DNA of 23,537 bases. Source: an uncultured Alistipes sp. Its GTDB lineage: Bacteria > Bacteroidota > Bacteroidia > Bacteroidales > Rikenellaceae. The DNA lies in NCBI GenBank assembly GCA_958449275.1, contig CAUDHE010000038.1, positions 1 through 23,537 of the forward strand. The letters are read 5' to 3'. Below, one piece after another: positions 1 through 6,853 of the stretch (positions are counted from its first letter, which is position 1; each line of letters opens with the position of its first letter). Under the pieces are notes generated by a model. It was not told the origin of the DNA. It did not search any database and saw only the letters and a program-made list of their open reading frames with translations. The position numbers and the translations under genes are program-made.

Positions 1-64
1 GTCGGCAATGGCCGACATGATGAGAATGACCCGAGAGCTCGAAGAGGCGCAAAGCAAGAAATGA
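1..64 (+). CDS. C-terminal fragment of an unidentified protein
   Basis: The second frame is open from the window edge to a TGA at 62-64. It gives a plausible C-terminus, SAMADMMRMTRELEEAQSKK, which is polar, Met/Glu/Lys-rich and probably helical. Only 20 residues are visible, so the family cannot be named. The stop is followed by a long intergenic region with hairpin repeats, which fits the end of a transcription unit. I chose this frame because its composition looks like a real helical tail; the other frames run into the repeat-rich intergenic DNA as Arg/Cys-rich translation. Confidence 0.5.
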   Translation, partial: SAMADMMRMTRELEEAQSKK

Positions 65-76
65 CATTTATTGCAG

Positions 77-262
77 CTCTTTGGAGTCGCGCAGTTCGCC
101 GCCGCCCCACCGCGGCGGACTGCTGACGCATTCACGCCGACGTCGGCGAACAGCAGAACCGAAAACCCGCTCGCGTCATCCAGCATTTACATTTGGGCCG
201 CGGCCTGCGGGAGAACGCAACGATGCGAATGCCGTTGCGGGTCTCCGCGGGGGCGAGGCTGC
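77..262. repeat. Composite intergenic repeat, copy A
   Basis: Positions 211-241 match 14766-14796 exactly over 31 bases on the opposite strand. The flanks (about 198-262) share the framework seen in copies B and C: a GCCTGCGG arm, then CTCCGCG and GAGGCTGC. Positions 77-92 (CTCTTTGGAGTCGCGC) match the hairpin flank of copy B with one difference. Positions 92-122 form an 11-bp hairpin related to 3355-3384. The motif at 141-155 (CGTCGGCGAACAGCA) recurs with one change at 3417-3431. Two repeat types therefore appear joined here. Function is unknown. Confidence 0.7.
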
Positions 263-341
263 ACTATAGCACGCATGTATAATTATTGCGTTTTTTAATA
301 AAATTTAAGTGTTACTCTTTTCACAATTCGAATTGTTTGAC

Positions 342-349
342 TAATTTTG
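342..349 (+). promoter_or_regulatory. pckA promoter -7 box
   Basis: TAATTTTG matches the Bacteroidota -7 consensus TAnnTTTG exactly, within the A+T-rich stretch upstream of pckA. The -33 element is weak: only a T-run lies at about 318-321. Transcription would start near 355, leaving a leader of about 80 bases. Confidence 0.6.
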
Positions 350-435
350 TACCGTCGACAACAAGGGCTTGATCCGAATCGTGATCTCGGCCCTTAACTT
401 GCAACGAGAAGTTTAACTCAAAATAAAGTAAAACT

Positions 436-2046
436 ATGGCAAAGATTGATTTATCTAAGTACGGTATCACCGGCACTCCCGAGGTGGTTTACAACCCCTC
501 TTACGACGAGCTCTTCCGCGAGGAGACCAAAGCGGGTCTCACGGGATTCGACAAGGGTGTGGTTACCGAAATGGGCGCCGTGAACGTTATGACCGGCGTT
601 TACACCGGCCGTTCGCCCAAAGATAAGTTCTTCGTAATGGACGACACCACCCGCGACACCATTTGGTGGACCTCGGAGGAGTACAAGAACGACAATAAGC
701 CCGTTTCGCAGGAGGCTTGGAATCAGTTGAAGGAGTTGGCAGGCAAGGAGCTTTCGAACAAGAAACTCTACGTGGTGGACACTTTCTGCGGTGCCAACGA
801 GAACTCGCGTCTGAAGATCCGCTTCATCATGGAGGTGGCTTGGCAGGCACACTTCGTGAAGAACATGTTCATCCGTCCCACCGATGCCGAGCTGGAGACA
901 TACGGCGAGCCCGATTTCGTGGTTCTGAATGCTTCTAAGGCCAAGGTCGAGAACTACAAGGAGCTGGGACTCAACTCTGAGACCGCAGTCGTGTTCAACC
1001 TCACCGAGAAGATGCAGGTTATCATCAACACCTGGTACGGCGGCGAGATGAAGAAGGGTATGTTCTCATACATGAACTACCTGCTTCCGTTGAAGGGCAT
1101 GGCTTCGATGCACTGCTCGGCCAACACCAACGAGAAGGGCGAGACCGCTATCTTCTTCGGTCTGTCGGGTACGGGTAAGACCACCCTTTCGACCGATCCC
1201 AAGCGTCAGCTCATCGGCGACGACGAGCACGGCTGGGACGACGACGGCGTATTCAACTTCGAGGGCGGATGCTATGCCAAGGTTATCAACCTCTCGCAGG
1301 AGAACGAGCCCGATATCTGGAACGCCATCCGTCGCAACGCTCTGTTGGAGAACGTTACCGTCGACGAGGCTACGGGCAAGATCGATTTCGCCGACAAGTC
1401 GGTGACCGAGAACACCCGCGTGTCGTACCCCATCTACCACATCGACAACATCGTCAAGCCCGTATCGAAGGCTCCCGCTGCCAAGAAGGTGATTTTCCTC
1501 TCGGCCGACGCTTTCGGCGTGCTGCCTCCCGTTTCGATCCTCACCCCCGAGCAGACCAAGTACTACTTCCTGTCGGGCTTCACCGCCAAATTGGCCGGTA
1601 CCGAGCGCGGTATCACCGAGCCTACCCCGACTTTCTCGGCTTGCTTCGGCGCTGCGTTCCTGTCGCTCCACCCCACCAAGTACGGCGAGGAGCTGGTGAA
1701 GAAGATGCAGGCTTCGGGCGCTACCGCCTACCTCGTTAACACCGGTTGGAACGGCACCGGCAAGCGTATCTCGATCAAGGACACGCGCGGTATCATCGAT
1801 GCCATCCTCGACGGTTCGATCGACAAGGCCGAGACCAAGCAGATCCCCATTTTCGATTTCAAGGTGCCTACGGCTCTGCCCGGCGTAGATCCCGCAATCC
1901 TGGATCCCCGCGATACCTATGCCGATGCATCGCAGTGGGACGAGAAAGCCAAGGATCTGGCAGGTCGTTTCATCAAGAACTTCTCGAAGTTCACGGGCAA
2001 CGACGAGGGCAAGTCGCTCGTAGCGGCAGGTCCCGTATTGGAGTAA
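436..2046 (+). CDS. pckA: ATP-dependent phosphoenolpyruvate carboxykinase
   Basis: This cytosolic enzyme interconverts oxaloacetate + ATP and PEP + CO2 + ADP. In gut Bacteroidota it often runs in the CO2-fixing direction towards succinate (family knowledge, not visible here). At 536 residues it is close to the usual length. Visible features: the substrate Arg59 in TGRSPKDKF; Tyr201 and the metal/substrate Lys207 in YGGEMKKG; metal-ligand His226 in SMHCSAN; the P-loop GLSGTGKTT at 242-250 (Lys248, Thr249); and kinase-2 Asp262-Asp263 in GDDEHGW. All sit about six residues before the E. coli PckA positions. The ATG at 436 follows an A-rich leader. A strong terminator follows at 2061, so it is probably monocistronic. 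Confidence 0.98.
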   Translation: MAKIDLSKYGITGTPEVVYNPSYDELFREETKAGLTGFDKGVVTEMGAVNVMTGVYTGRSPKDKFFVMDDTTRDTIWWTSEEYKNDNKPVSQEAWNQLKELAGKELSNKKLYVVDTFCGANENSRLKIRFIMEVAWQAHFVKNMFIRPTDAELETYGEPDFVVLNASKAKVENYKELGLNSETAVVFNLTEKMQVIINTWYGGEMKKGMFSYMNYLLPLKGMASMHCSANTNEKGETAIFFGLSGTGKTTLSTDPKRQLIGDDEHGWDDDGVFNFEGGCYAKVINLSQENEPDIWNAIRRNALLENVTVDEATGKIDFADKSVTENTRVSYPIYHIDNIVKPVSKAPAAKKVIFLSADAFGVLPPVSILTPEQTKYYFLSGFTAKLAGTERGITEPTPTFSACFGAAFLSLHPTKYGEELVKKMQASGATAYLVNTGWNGTGKRISIKDTRGIIDAILDGSIDKAETKQIPIFDFKVPTALPGVDPAILDPRDTYADASQWDEKAKDLAGRFIKNFSKFTGNDEGKSLVAAGPVLE

Positions 2047-2060
2047 TTTCCACAGACATA

Positions 2061-2101
2061 AAACCGAAAAGCAGCCTTTGCAGGGCTGCTTTTTCGGTTT
2101 T
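2061..2101 (+). terminator. Intrinsic terminator after pckA
   Basis: Near-perfect stem. AAACCGAAAAGCAGCC (2061-2076) pairs with GGCTGCTTTTTCGGTTT (2084-2100), leaving a loop of about seven bases. The T-run lies inside the descending arm. It sits 15 bases after the pckA stop and separates pckA from mdh. Confidence 0.9.
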
Positions 2102-2263
2102 ATGTTATTGGTCAGCGGTTCGCCGATGACCCAACCCATCCCTTGTTATTTTTATATTCGTAGTGCGGTCTACTCCTTATCAACAGCCGCCGAGGCAGAG
2201 GGAAAGGGACGTCGGCGGGATGAAAATATTATTGTTATTCGGATAACAATACGGAATAAGCAT

Positions 2264-2271
2264 TATATTTG
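2264..2271 (+). promoter_or_regulatory. mdh promoter -7 box
   Basis: TATATTTG is an exact TAnnTTTG match 31 bases before the mdh ATG. The surrounding 19 bases (2263-2281) are identical to the promoter at 8871-8889. No convincing TTTG lies 19-20 bp upstream. Confidence 0.65.
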
Positions 2272-2302
2272 CATCGGAAAATAAACATTAAACACTAAAG
2301 TT

Positions 2303-3301
2303 ATGGCTTACTTGACAAACGAAAAACTGACCATAGTCGGTGCCGCAGGCATGATCGGTTCGAATATGGCGCAAACGGCTCTCATGATGCGTCTTACGCC
2401 CAACATATGTCTCTACGATCCGTTCGCGCCCGCACTCGAGGGCGTGGCCGAGGAGTTGTTCCATTGCGGATTCGAGGGCGCCAACATCACTTTCACCTCC
2501 GACATAGCCGAGGCGTTCACCGATGCCAAGTATATAGTTTCGTCGGGCGGCGCAGCACGCAAGGCGGGTATGACGCGCGAGGATCTGCTCAAGGGCAACG
2601 CCCTGATCGCCGAGCAGCTCGGAAAGGATATCCGCACATATTGTCCCGACGTGAAGCACGTGGTGGTGATATTCAATCCCGCCGATATCACCGGTCTGAT
2701 TACCCTCATATACTCGGGTCTGAAGCCCTCGCAGGTGACCACGCTGGCCGCGCTGGACAGCACGCGTCTGCGCAGCGAACTGGCGAAGTATTTCCGCATA
2801 TCGCCCGACGATGTTCGCAACAGCCGCACATACGGAGGCCACGGCGAGCAGATGGCGGTATTCGCATCGACCACTACGGTGCAGGGCACGCCCCTCACCG
2901 AACTCATAGGCAGCAAGATTTCGCAGGAGGATTGGGACGCCTTGCGCGTGCGCGTCATCCAGGGCGGCAAGAACATCATCGATCTGCGCGGTCGTTCGTC
3001 GTTCCAGAGTCCGTCTTATCTGTCGATAGAGATGATCGCCGCGGCGATGGGCGGACCCGCTTTCCGCTGGCCCGCGGGTGTTTACGTGTCGACGCCCGAG
3101 TTCAACCGCATAATGATGGCGATGGAGACTTCGATCACCGCCGACGGTGTGTCGTACAAGGTGGTAGAGGGACTGCCCGAGGAGCACGAGGCTCTGAAGA
3201 AGAGCTACGAGCACCTATGCGCCATGCGCGACGAGGTGATTTCGCTGGGCGTGTTGCCTCCCGTCGAGAAGTGGAGCGAAATCAATCCGAACCTGAAGTA
3301 G
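2303..3301 (+). CDS. mdh: NAD-dependent malate dehydrogenase
   Basis: Cytosolic oxidoreductase of the LDH/MDH superfamily interconverting malate and oxaloacetate; in this setting it would act next to PckA in C4 metabolism. The protein is 332 residues. It has the Rossmann dinucleotide loop GAAGMIG at 13-19 and an acidic residue, Asp39, at the end of the second strand, which favours NAD over NADP. Substrate arginines are Arg86 and Arg92 in the mobile-loop segment (GGAARKAGMTRED) and Arg155 in LDSTRLRSEL. Asn125 lies in FNPAD. The catalytic pair is Asp152 and His180 (in GGHGEQM). It differs from classic short MDHs in its longer loop and C-terminal region, as I recall for Bacteroides homologues. 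It is separated from pckA by a terminator and has its own promoter. Confidence 0.95.
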   Translation: MAYLTNEKLTIVGAAGMIGSNMAQTALMMRLTPNICLYDPFAPALEGVAEELFHCGFEGANITFTSDIAEAFTDAKYIVSSGGAARKAGMTREDLLKGNALIAEQLGKDIRTYCPDVKHVVVIFNPADITGLITLIYSGLKPSQVTTLAALDSTRLRSELAKYFRISPDDVRNSRTYGGHGEQMAVFASTTTVQGTPLTELIGSKISQEDWDALRVRVIQGGKNIIDLRGRSSFQSPSYLSIEMIAAAMGGPAFRWPAGVYVSTPEFNRIMMAMETSITADGVSYKVVEGLPEEHEALKKSYEHLCAMRDEVISLGVLPPVEKWSEINPNLK

Positions 3302-3354
3302 GGAGTTTATTGACGAAAGGACGCTAAAATTTCGATATGGCTACGCGATATAGA

Positions 3355-3431
3355 CAGTTCGCCGTCACCCCACGCGACGAACTGCAATTCGCTTTTCGCT
3401 CGATTGCATCCTCCGCCGTCAGCGAACAGCA
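3355..3431. repeat. Hairpin element related to part of copy A
   Basis: CAGTTCGCCG at 3355-3364 can pair with CGACGAACTG at 3375-3384, with one internal mismatch. It resembles the hairpin at 92-122. Downstream, CGTCAGCGAACAGCA (3417-3431) matches 141-155 in 14 of 15 bases. The order is the same in both places, with 32 bases between the parts here and 18 there. It lies between mdh and the tpiA terminator. Confidence 0.5.
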
Positions 3432-3451
3432 AGTACGGCGACAATAAAACG

Positions 3452-3490
3452 AAAGCGGGCCGTCGGCAACATGGTCGACAGCCCGCTTTT
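3452..3490. terminator. Bidirectional terminator between mdh and tpiA
   Basis: AAAGCGGGC (3452-3460) pairs with GCCCGCTTT (3481-3489). The stem continues inward through a mismatch (cgtcg / cgaca). The plus strand has a T-run after the stem, and the minus strand reads CTTTCGTTTTATT beyond it. Both convergent genes, mdh and tpiA, can end here. Confidence 0.88.
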
Positions 3491-3507
3491 TGTCAAAGCA
3501 AGAAATA

Positions 3508-4266
3508 TTACTTCGCGAAACCCTTGCCTATGGCGAGGAAATCCTCGGCCTTGAGGGCTGCGCCGCCGATCAGACCGCCGTCCACATCCTCCTTGGCGAA
3601 GATCTCGGCAGCGTTCGAAGGCTTGCAGCTTCCGCCGTAAAGAATGGGGCACTCAGCGGCAGCCGCGCCGAACTTCTCGGCCAGCACCTTGCGGATGTAG
3701 GCATGAATCTCCTGCGCCTGCTCGGCGGTAGCGGTCTTGCCGGTACCGATGGCCCATACGGGCTCGTATGCTATCACGAGCGAGGCGAACTGCTCGGCGG
3801 TGAGGTTGTAAACCACCTCCTCGATCTGAGCCTTCACCACGTCGAAGTGCTTGCCTGCCTCGCGCTCCTCCAAGTTCTCGCCCACGCAGTAGATGGGCTT
3901 CAAACCGTTGGCATAAGCCTGCTCCATCTTTTTGTTGAGGGTCTCCGAAGTCTCGCCGTAGTACTGACGACGCTCCGAGTGGCCCAGAATCACGTACTCG
4001 CAACCGAGAGCGGCGATCATCGAAGCCGCAACCTCGCCCGTGTAGGCGCCCTTTGCCTCGGCGGCGCAGTTCTGCGCGCCTACGGCGATATCCGAACCCT
4101 TAACGGCCTCCACTACCTGCGAGAGATGAGTGAAAGGAGGGCACACGATGAAGTTCACGCACGAGCAAACCTCGCCGCGACCTGCGACCACATTCTTGGC
4201 CAGCTCCACGCCCTCGGCGGGCAGGGTGTTCATTTTCCAGTTTCCTGCAACAATTTTCTTTCTCAT
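3508..4266 (-). CDS. tpiA: Triose-phosphate isomerase
   Basis: Cytosolic glycolytic (beta/alpha)8 barrel interconverting dihydroxyacetone phosphate and glyceraldehyde-3-phosphate. The length, 252 residues, is normal. It has the catalytic lysine in GNWKMN (Lys11), the electrophilic histidine in LGHSERR (His96) and the catalytic glutamate in AYEPVWAIGTGK (Glu168), followed by the phosphate-gripping loop 6. The phosphate-binding YGGSCKPSNA and GGLIGGAAL segments lie near the C-terminus. The ATG at 4266 is preceded by an A+T-rich leader and a good -7 box. The gene directly upstream on the same strand (4321-4878) ends right at this promoter with no terminator, so read-through into tpiA is possible. 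Confidence 0.98.
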   Translation of the reverse strand: MRKKIVAGNWKMNTLPAEGVELAKNVVAGRGEVCSCVNFIVCPPFTHLSQVVEAVKGSDIAVGAQNCAAEAKGAYTGEVAASMIAALGCEYVILGHSERRQYYGETSETLNKKMEQAYANGLKPIYCVGENLEEREAGKHFDVVKAQIEEVVYNLTAEQFASLVIAYEPVWAIGTGKTATAEQAQEIHAYIRKVLAEKFGAAAAECPILYGGSCKPSNAAEIFAKEDVDGGLIGGAALKAEDFLAIGKGFAK

Positions 4267-4312
4267 AATTTTCGGTAAATATTGACAATATTATATATCT
4301 CGTATTTTGTCG

Positions 4313-4320
4313 CAAAGATA
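4313..4320 (-). promoter_or_regulatory. tpiA promoter -7 box
   Basis: On the minus strand this reads TATCTTTG, an exact TAnnTTTG match 46 bases before the tpiA ATG. It directly abuts the TAA stop of the upstream gene (4321-4323). No clear -33 TTTG is present. Confidence 0.65.
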
Positions 4321-4878
4321 TTAACTATCTCTAAACTTTTCGATAACATTCTTATATAATTTTTGCATTTCATAACTTTTAATAGGATCACCGATCAATA
4401 CGACGCGGTTCTTTCGATCCAATAAAAACGTGTGGAACAGTTTTTCATGCGGCAATGATTTATTGTTCCGTGAAAATAGGTTATCGGTATCAATATAAAC
4501 CGGCCAGGGAAGATGATACAGATTCAAATATGTTATCACTTCGTCCTCTTTCGCTTCAGACGGTGCAAATATGAACAATATGTCGATATCATATTGCCGT
4601 ATTTCATCCGTAAAGAACTTCCATCTCCACAACTCCGAAATCTCGCAAGAACTACAAGTCGAAGAATCATAATAAATTACGATTCTGCCATTATGACCCT
4701 CCGTGCTTATCGGCACGATTGTATCCCTACCGTTACATATACATATAGCTTCGTCGAGTCGAGGGATAACAATCGTCTGCCCCAAAAAATCATCGAATGA
4801 ACGTGACAGCTTCGCGTTGTGCCCGCCGCATGAAGAAATAAATAGCATAAGAAATAAAACACCGACAATATGTCTCAT
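4321..4878 (-). CDS. Thioredoxin-fold lipoprotein with CSSC motif
   Basis: Predicted outward-facing lipoprotein of 185 residues. The N-terminus MRHIVGVLFLMLFISSC is a signal peptide with a lipobox-like end at Cys17. A TlpA/redoxin-like core follows: strand VIYY, then the redox motif Cys75-Ser-Ser-Cys78, with later strands DILFIFAP, WPVYIDTD and TFLLDRKNRVVLIGDP. The residue before the Thr of TFLLD is His149, where thioredoxins normally have a cis-proline, so activity may differ from classic thioredoxin. A longer TTG-initiated frame from 4929 is rejected because it would overlap the promoter at 4900-4930. The gene is divergent from the NVEAL-like peptide and propeller genes, a combination suggesting one module. 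It is A+T-rich compared with its neighbours. The specific family is unnamed and the partner substrate is inferred. Confidence 0.8.
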   Translation of the reverse strand: MRHIVGVLFLMLFISSCGGHNAKLSRSFDDFLGQTIVIPRLDEAICICNGRDTIVPISTEGHNGRIVIYYDSSTCSSCEISELWRWKFFTDEIRQYDIDILFIFAPSEAKEDEVITYLNLYHLPWPVYIDTDNLFSRNNKSLPHEKLFHTFLLDRKNRVVLIGDPIKSYEMQKLYKNVIEKFRDS

Positions 4879-4899
4879 AACAATAAATTTAAATTCGCA

Positions 4900-4930
4900 T
4901 AAATATACACATTTTTTCGAATCGTTCAAA
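4900..4930 (-). promoter_or_regulatory. Promoter of the thioredoxin-fold lipoprotein gene
   Basis: On the minus strand TTTG (4927-4930) is followed after exactly 19 bases by TATATTTA (4900-4907). This is the Bacteroidota arrangement with only the final G of the -7 box changed. The leader would be about 15 bases, supporting the ATG at 4878. Confidence 0.65.
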
Positions 4931-4972
4931 AGCCGAGCATGCTAATAATCAATATTTTTCCCATACTATCAT

Positions 4973-5003
4973 TTTGTAATCAAATAAAAAATACATATAT
5001 TTG
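4973..5003 (+). promoter_or_regulatory. Promoter of the NVEAL-propeller pair
   Basis: TTTG (4973-4976), a 19-base spacer, then TATATTTG (4996-5003) is a full match to the Bacteroidota primary-sigma consensus. It faces away from the lipoprotein promoter at 4900-4930; the two -33 boxes are only about 42 bases apart. Confidence 0.8.
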
Positions 5004-5033
5004 CATAATACTTGAAATCAATATTAACAACTT

Positions 5034-5351
5034 ATGAAAAGAACAAACACCACAAAAATTCGTATTGCATTGATTTGCTGCATGATACTCACACCTGCAT
5101 TCAGTCATAAAATCTGTTCAAAGAGTGAGTTGTCAATGCAAAACATAGAAATACTAACAAACATAGAGAATGACAATGACACTAACAAGGGTTTGAAACT
5201 ATGTATTTGCGCCGACATATACAGCCCCGATGGTAACTATGATTTTCGATATGTAAAAAAACATTGTCATGTAAAAACGGGCCTCGGATGCAAAGAAGAG
5301 TATCCGTGTTCGGGGCCGGGATTTATGTGGAGAAAATGCGGAGTTTATTAA
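5034..5351 (+). CDS. NVEAL-like exported Cys-rich peptide
   Basis: A 105-residue protein with a basic N-terminus and a hydrophobic segment (IRIALICCMILTPAF, about 9-23), then SELSMQNIEILTNIE at 31-45. This resembles the leader-like motif LSxLxxxNVEALA of Bacteroidota NVEALA proteins (Pfam name from memory), with NIEIL at 37-41 in place of NVEAL. After the motif come six cysteines (57, 59, 78, 86, 92, 102), enough for three disulfides, and a Gly/aromatic-rich tail ending KCGVY. Function of the family is unknown to me. It precedes the beta-propeller gene by 68 bases and shares its promoter, and is divergent from a CSSC thioredoxin-fold lipoprotein that could act on its cysteines (inference). 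It is markedly A+T-rich. Confidence 0.75.
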   Translation: MKRTNTTKIRIALICCMILTPAFSHKICSKSELSMQNIEILTNIENDNDTNKGLKLCICADIYSPDGNYDFRYVKKHCHVKTGLGCKEEYPCSGPGFMWRKCGVY

Positions 5352-5419
5352 TTTAGGAAGGTAATTGCACATTTCAACACACCAAAAGTTAACCATTGCA
5401 ATATAAAATCTTTACAGAT

Positions 5420-6625
5420 ATGAAATACAACAATACAATACTACGTGCAATAGCGGCATTGTCATTATGCGCGGCAAGTTGTTCGAGCTATGACGGCGAT
5501 CTGAACATCCCCGAATACGATATGACTGCAAATACACAGCAAAAGAGTGTCGGCAACAATCTGTTCAAACCCCTGAGCGACGTTAAAAAGACCGATTTCC
5601 GTATCGAAGACGTTATAGACGATCTGAAAGAGGTGGAACTGAAAGTGCCTTCCGATATGGGTAATATCGGTAAAGTCGTTTTGGGACCCGACGGAGATAT
5701 CTTCATAATGGGCGAAAATGCCGTGCACCGTTTTTCGCAAACGGGCGATTATGTGAGCAAGATCGGGCGCGCAGGCAGGAACGACGATGAATATTTCTCA
5801 TTGCAGGATATTGCGATAAACGACATATCGAGAACCATACTCGTTCTCGACGCAATGAACAGAGTATTGTTCTTCAACTATGATTCCGGAGAGTTCGTAA
5901 AGTCGGTGAAACTCGACTGGAGAGGACGTAATTTGCGTTCTGACGCCATATTTCCCGATGAAAACACGGGCGGGTTTTATATTTTTTCGGCCAAGTTGAT
6001 GAAAAAGGAGATAGAATTGAATCCATACTGCATCCATCGATTCAACGAAAAAGGGGTCAAGACGGCACAGGGATTGCCATGCAATGATTTCGTGCTGGAC
6101 ATGTGCCCCGTAACGCAGGGCTTCGGGAACAGATATCTCATAAATCCGCTCGGCCGCGAAAAGACGATATGGGAAACGAAATACGGTCAATTCAACGCAT
6201 TGTACGGCGTGGATTTCGAAAAAAAGAGCTTGGAATCGAAACAAAGCTATGATGCCGACGGCGAATTGGATATTCATAATTTAACAATGTCCGATTCATA
6301 TAAAATGGTCATGAATGTCACGGACACGAAAGATTACGTATCGTTCATCGCATGCGGACCCGAAGCGAAATCATACGGATATATATATTCCAAAGCTAAC
6401 GGTAAAAACATTTGCCTTACGACTCCCGACGGATACGTTTTTCCCGTAAAATTTCAGACATCGGACGACGATTACTTTTACACTGTCTACGATCGCAAAT
6501 CGACGGAAGGAATCGACGACAGGGCATGCCCCGTTTCGAAATATATAACCGACCGCTACGGCGTTATTCCTCAAGGCGGAAATCCGCTTCTGGTGGGTGT
6601 GAAATTCAATTTCGACTCATTGTAA
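5420..6625 (+). CDS. 6-bladed beta-propeller lipoprotein
   Basis: A 401-residue predicted lipoprotein. MKYNNTILRAIAALSLCAAS precedes Cys21 and gives a signal peptide with a lipobox-like end. The body matches the Bacteroidota 6-bladed beta-propeller family (DUF5128-like): GDIFIMGENAVHRFSQTG, then SKIGRAGRNDDEYFSLQDIA, then ILVLDAMNRVLFFNYDSG. This is the usual order of a blade, an IGR.G....EY signature and a following blade. Such proteins are common beside NVEAL peptides as I recall. No enzymatic residues are evident; binding or sensing is the most likely role (inference). The ATG at 5420 is preferred over an in-frame TTG at 5396 because it starts directly at the signal peptide. The gene ends before the terminator at 6781. 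Confidence 0.85.
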   Translation: MKYNNTILRAIAALSLCAASCSSYDGDLNIPEYDMTANTQQKSVGNNLFKPLSDVKKTDFRIEDVIDDLKEVELKVPSDMGNIGKVVLGPDGDIFIMGENAVHRFSQTGDYVSKIGRAGRNDDEYFSLQDIAINDISRTILVLDAMNRVLFFNYDSGEFVKSVKLDWRGRNLRSDAIFPDENTGGFYIFSAKLMKKEIELNPYCIHRFNEKGVKTAQGLPCNDFVLDMCPVTQGFGNRYLINPLGREKTIWETKYGQFNALYGVDFEKKSLESKQSYDADGELDIHNLTMSDSYKMVMNVTDTKDYVSFIACGPEAKSYGYIYSKANGKNICLTTPDGYVFPVKFQTSDDDYFYTVYDRKSTEGIDDRACPVSKYITDRYGVIPQGGNPLLVGVKFNFDSL

Positions 6626-6780
6626 ATTAAAACGCGGCAGGATAAGATACGGCAATAGCGGCCCAAATCTTCTCAAGAGAGAATTTAAGGTGGGACGCAA
6701 ACGCGGGCTACGGGCGCCGAACGATCGACGGATTTGATATTGCGACGGTTAAGATTCGGGACATCGAACGTATAATTGTC

Positions 6781-6829
6781 ATAAAAACCGATGTGCGGAA
6801 AATATGAATTTCCGCACATCGGTTTTTAT
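6781..6829. terminator. Bidirectional terminator between propeller gene and lysS
   Basis: A perfect 20-bp inverted repeat: ATAAAAACCGATGTGCGGAA (6781-6800) and its complement (6810-6829), around a nine-base A+T loop. T-runs lie in both orientations. It sits 24 bases beyond the lysS stop and about 155 bases after the propeller stop. Confidence 0.9.
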
Positions 6830-6853
6830 GGTTTTGCAGGGCTGCAAAGCGGG

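Larger units (their letters stand above)
65..435. other. Intergenic region before pckA (repeats plus promoter)
   Basis: No credible gene lies in these 371 bases. The first two thirds (about 77-262) are G+C-rich and hold two kinds of hairpin repeat that recur elsewhere in the window. From about 275 the sequence turns abruptly A+T-rich and carries the pckA promoter. The open frames across the repeat part are Arg/Cys-rich, have no homologue I recognise and look like non-coding shadows. Confidence 0.7.

Noticed and set aside
77..262. Small Cys/Arg-rich ORF before pckA
   Set aside because: It lies in the repeat region; the same DNA in inverted orientation reads as a different shadow frame at 14721-14812.
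4879..4929. TTG start upstream of the thioredoxin-fold lipoprotein
   Set aside because: It would translate through the promoter, and the signal peptide begins at the ATG at 4878.
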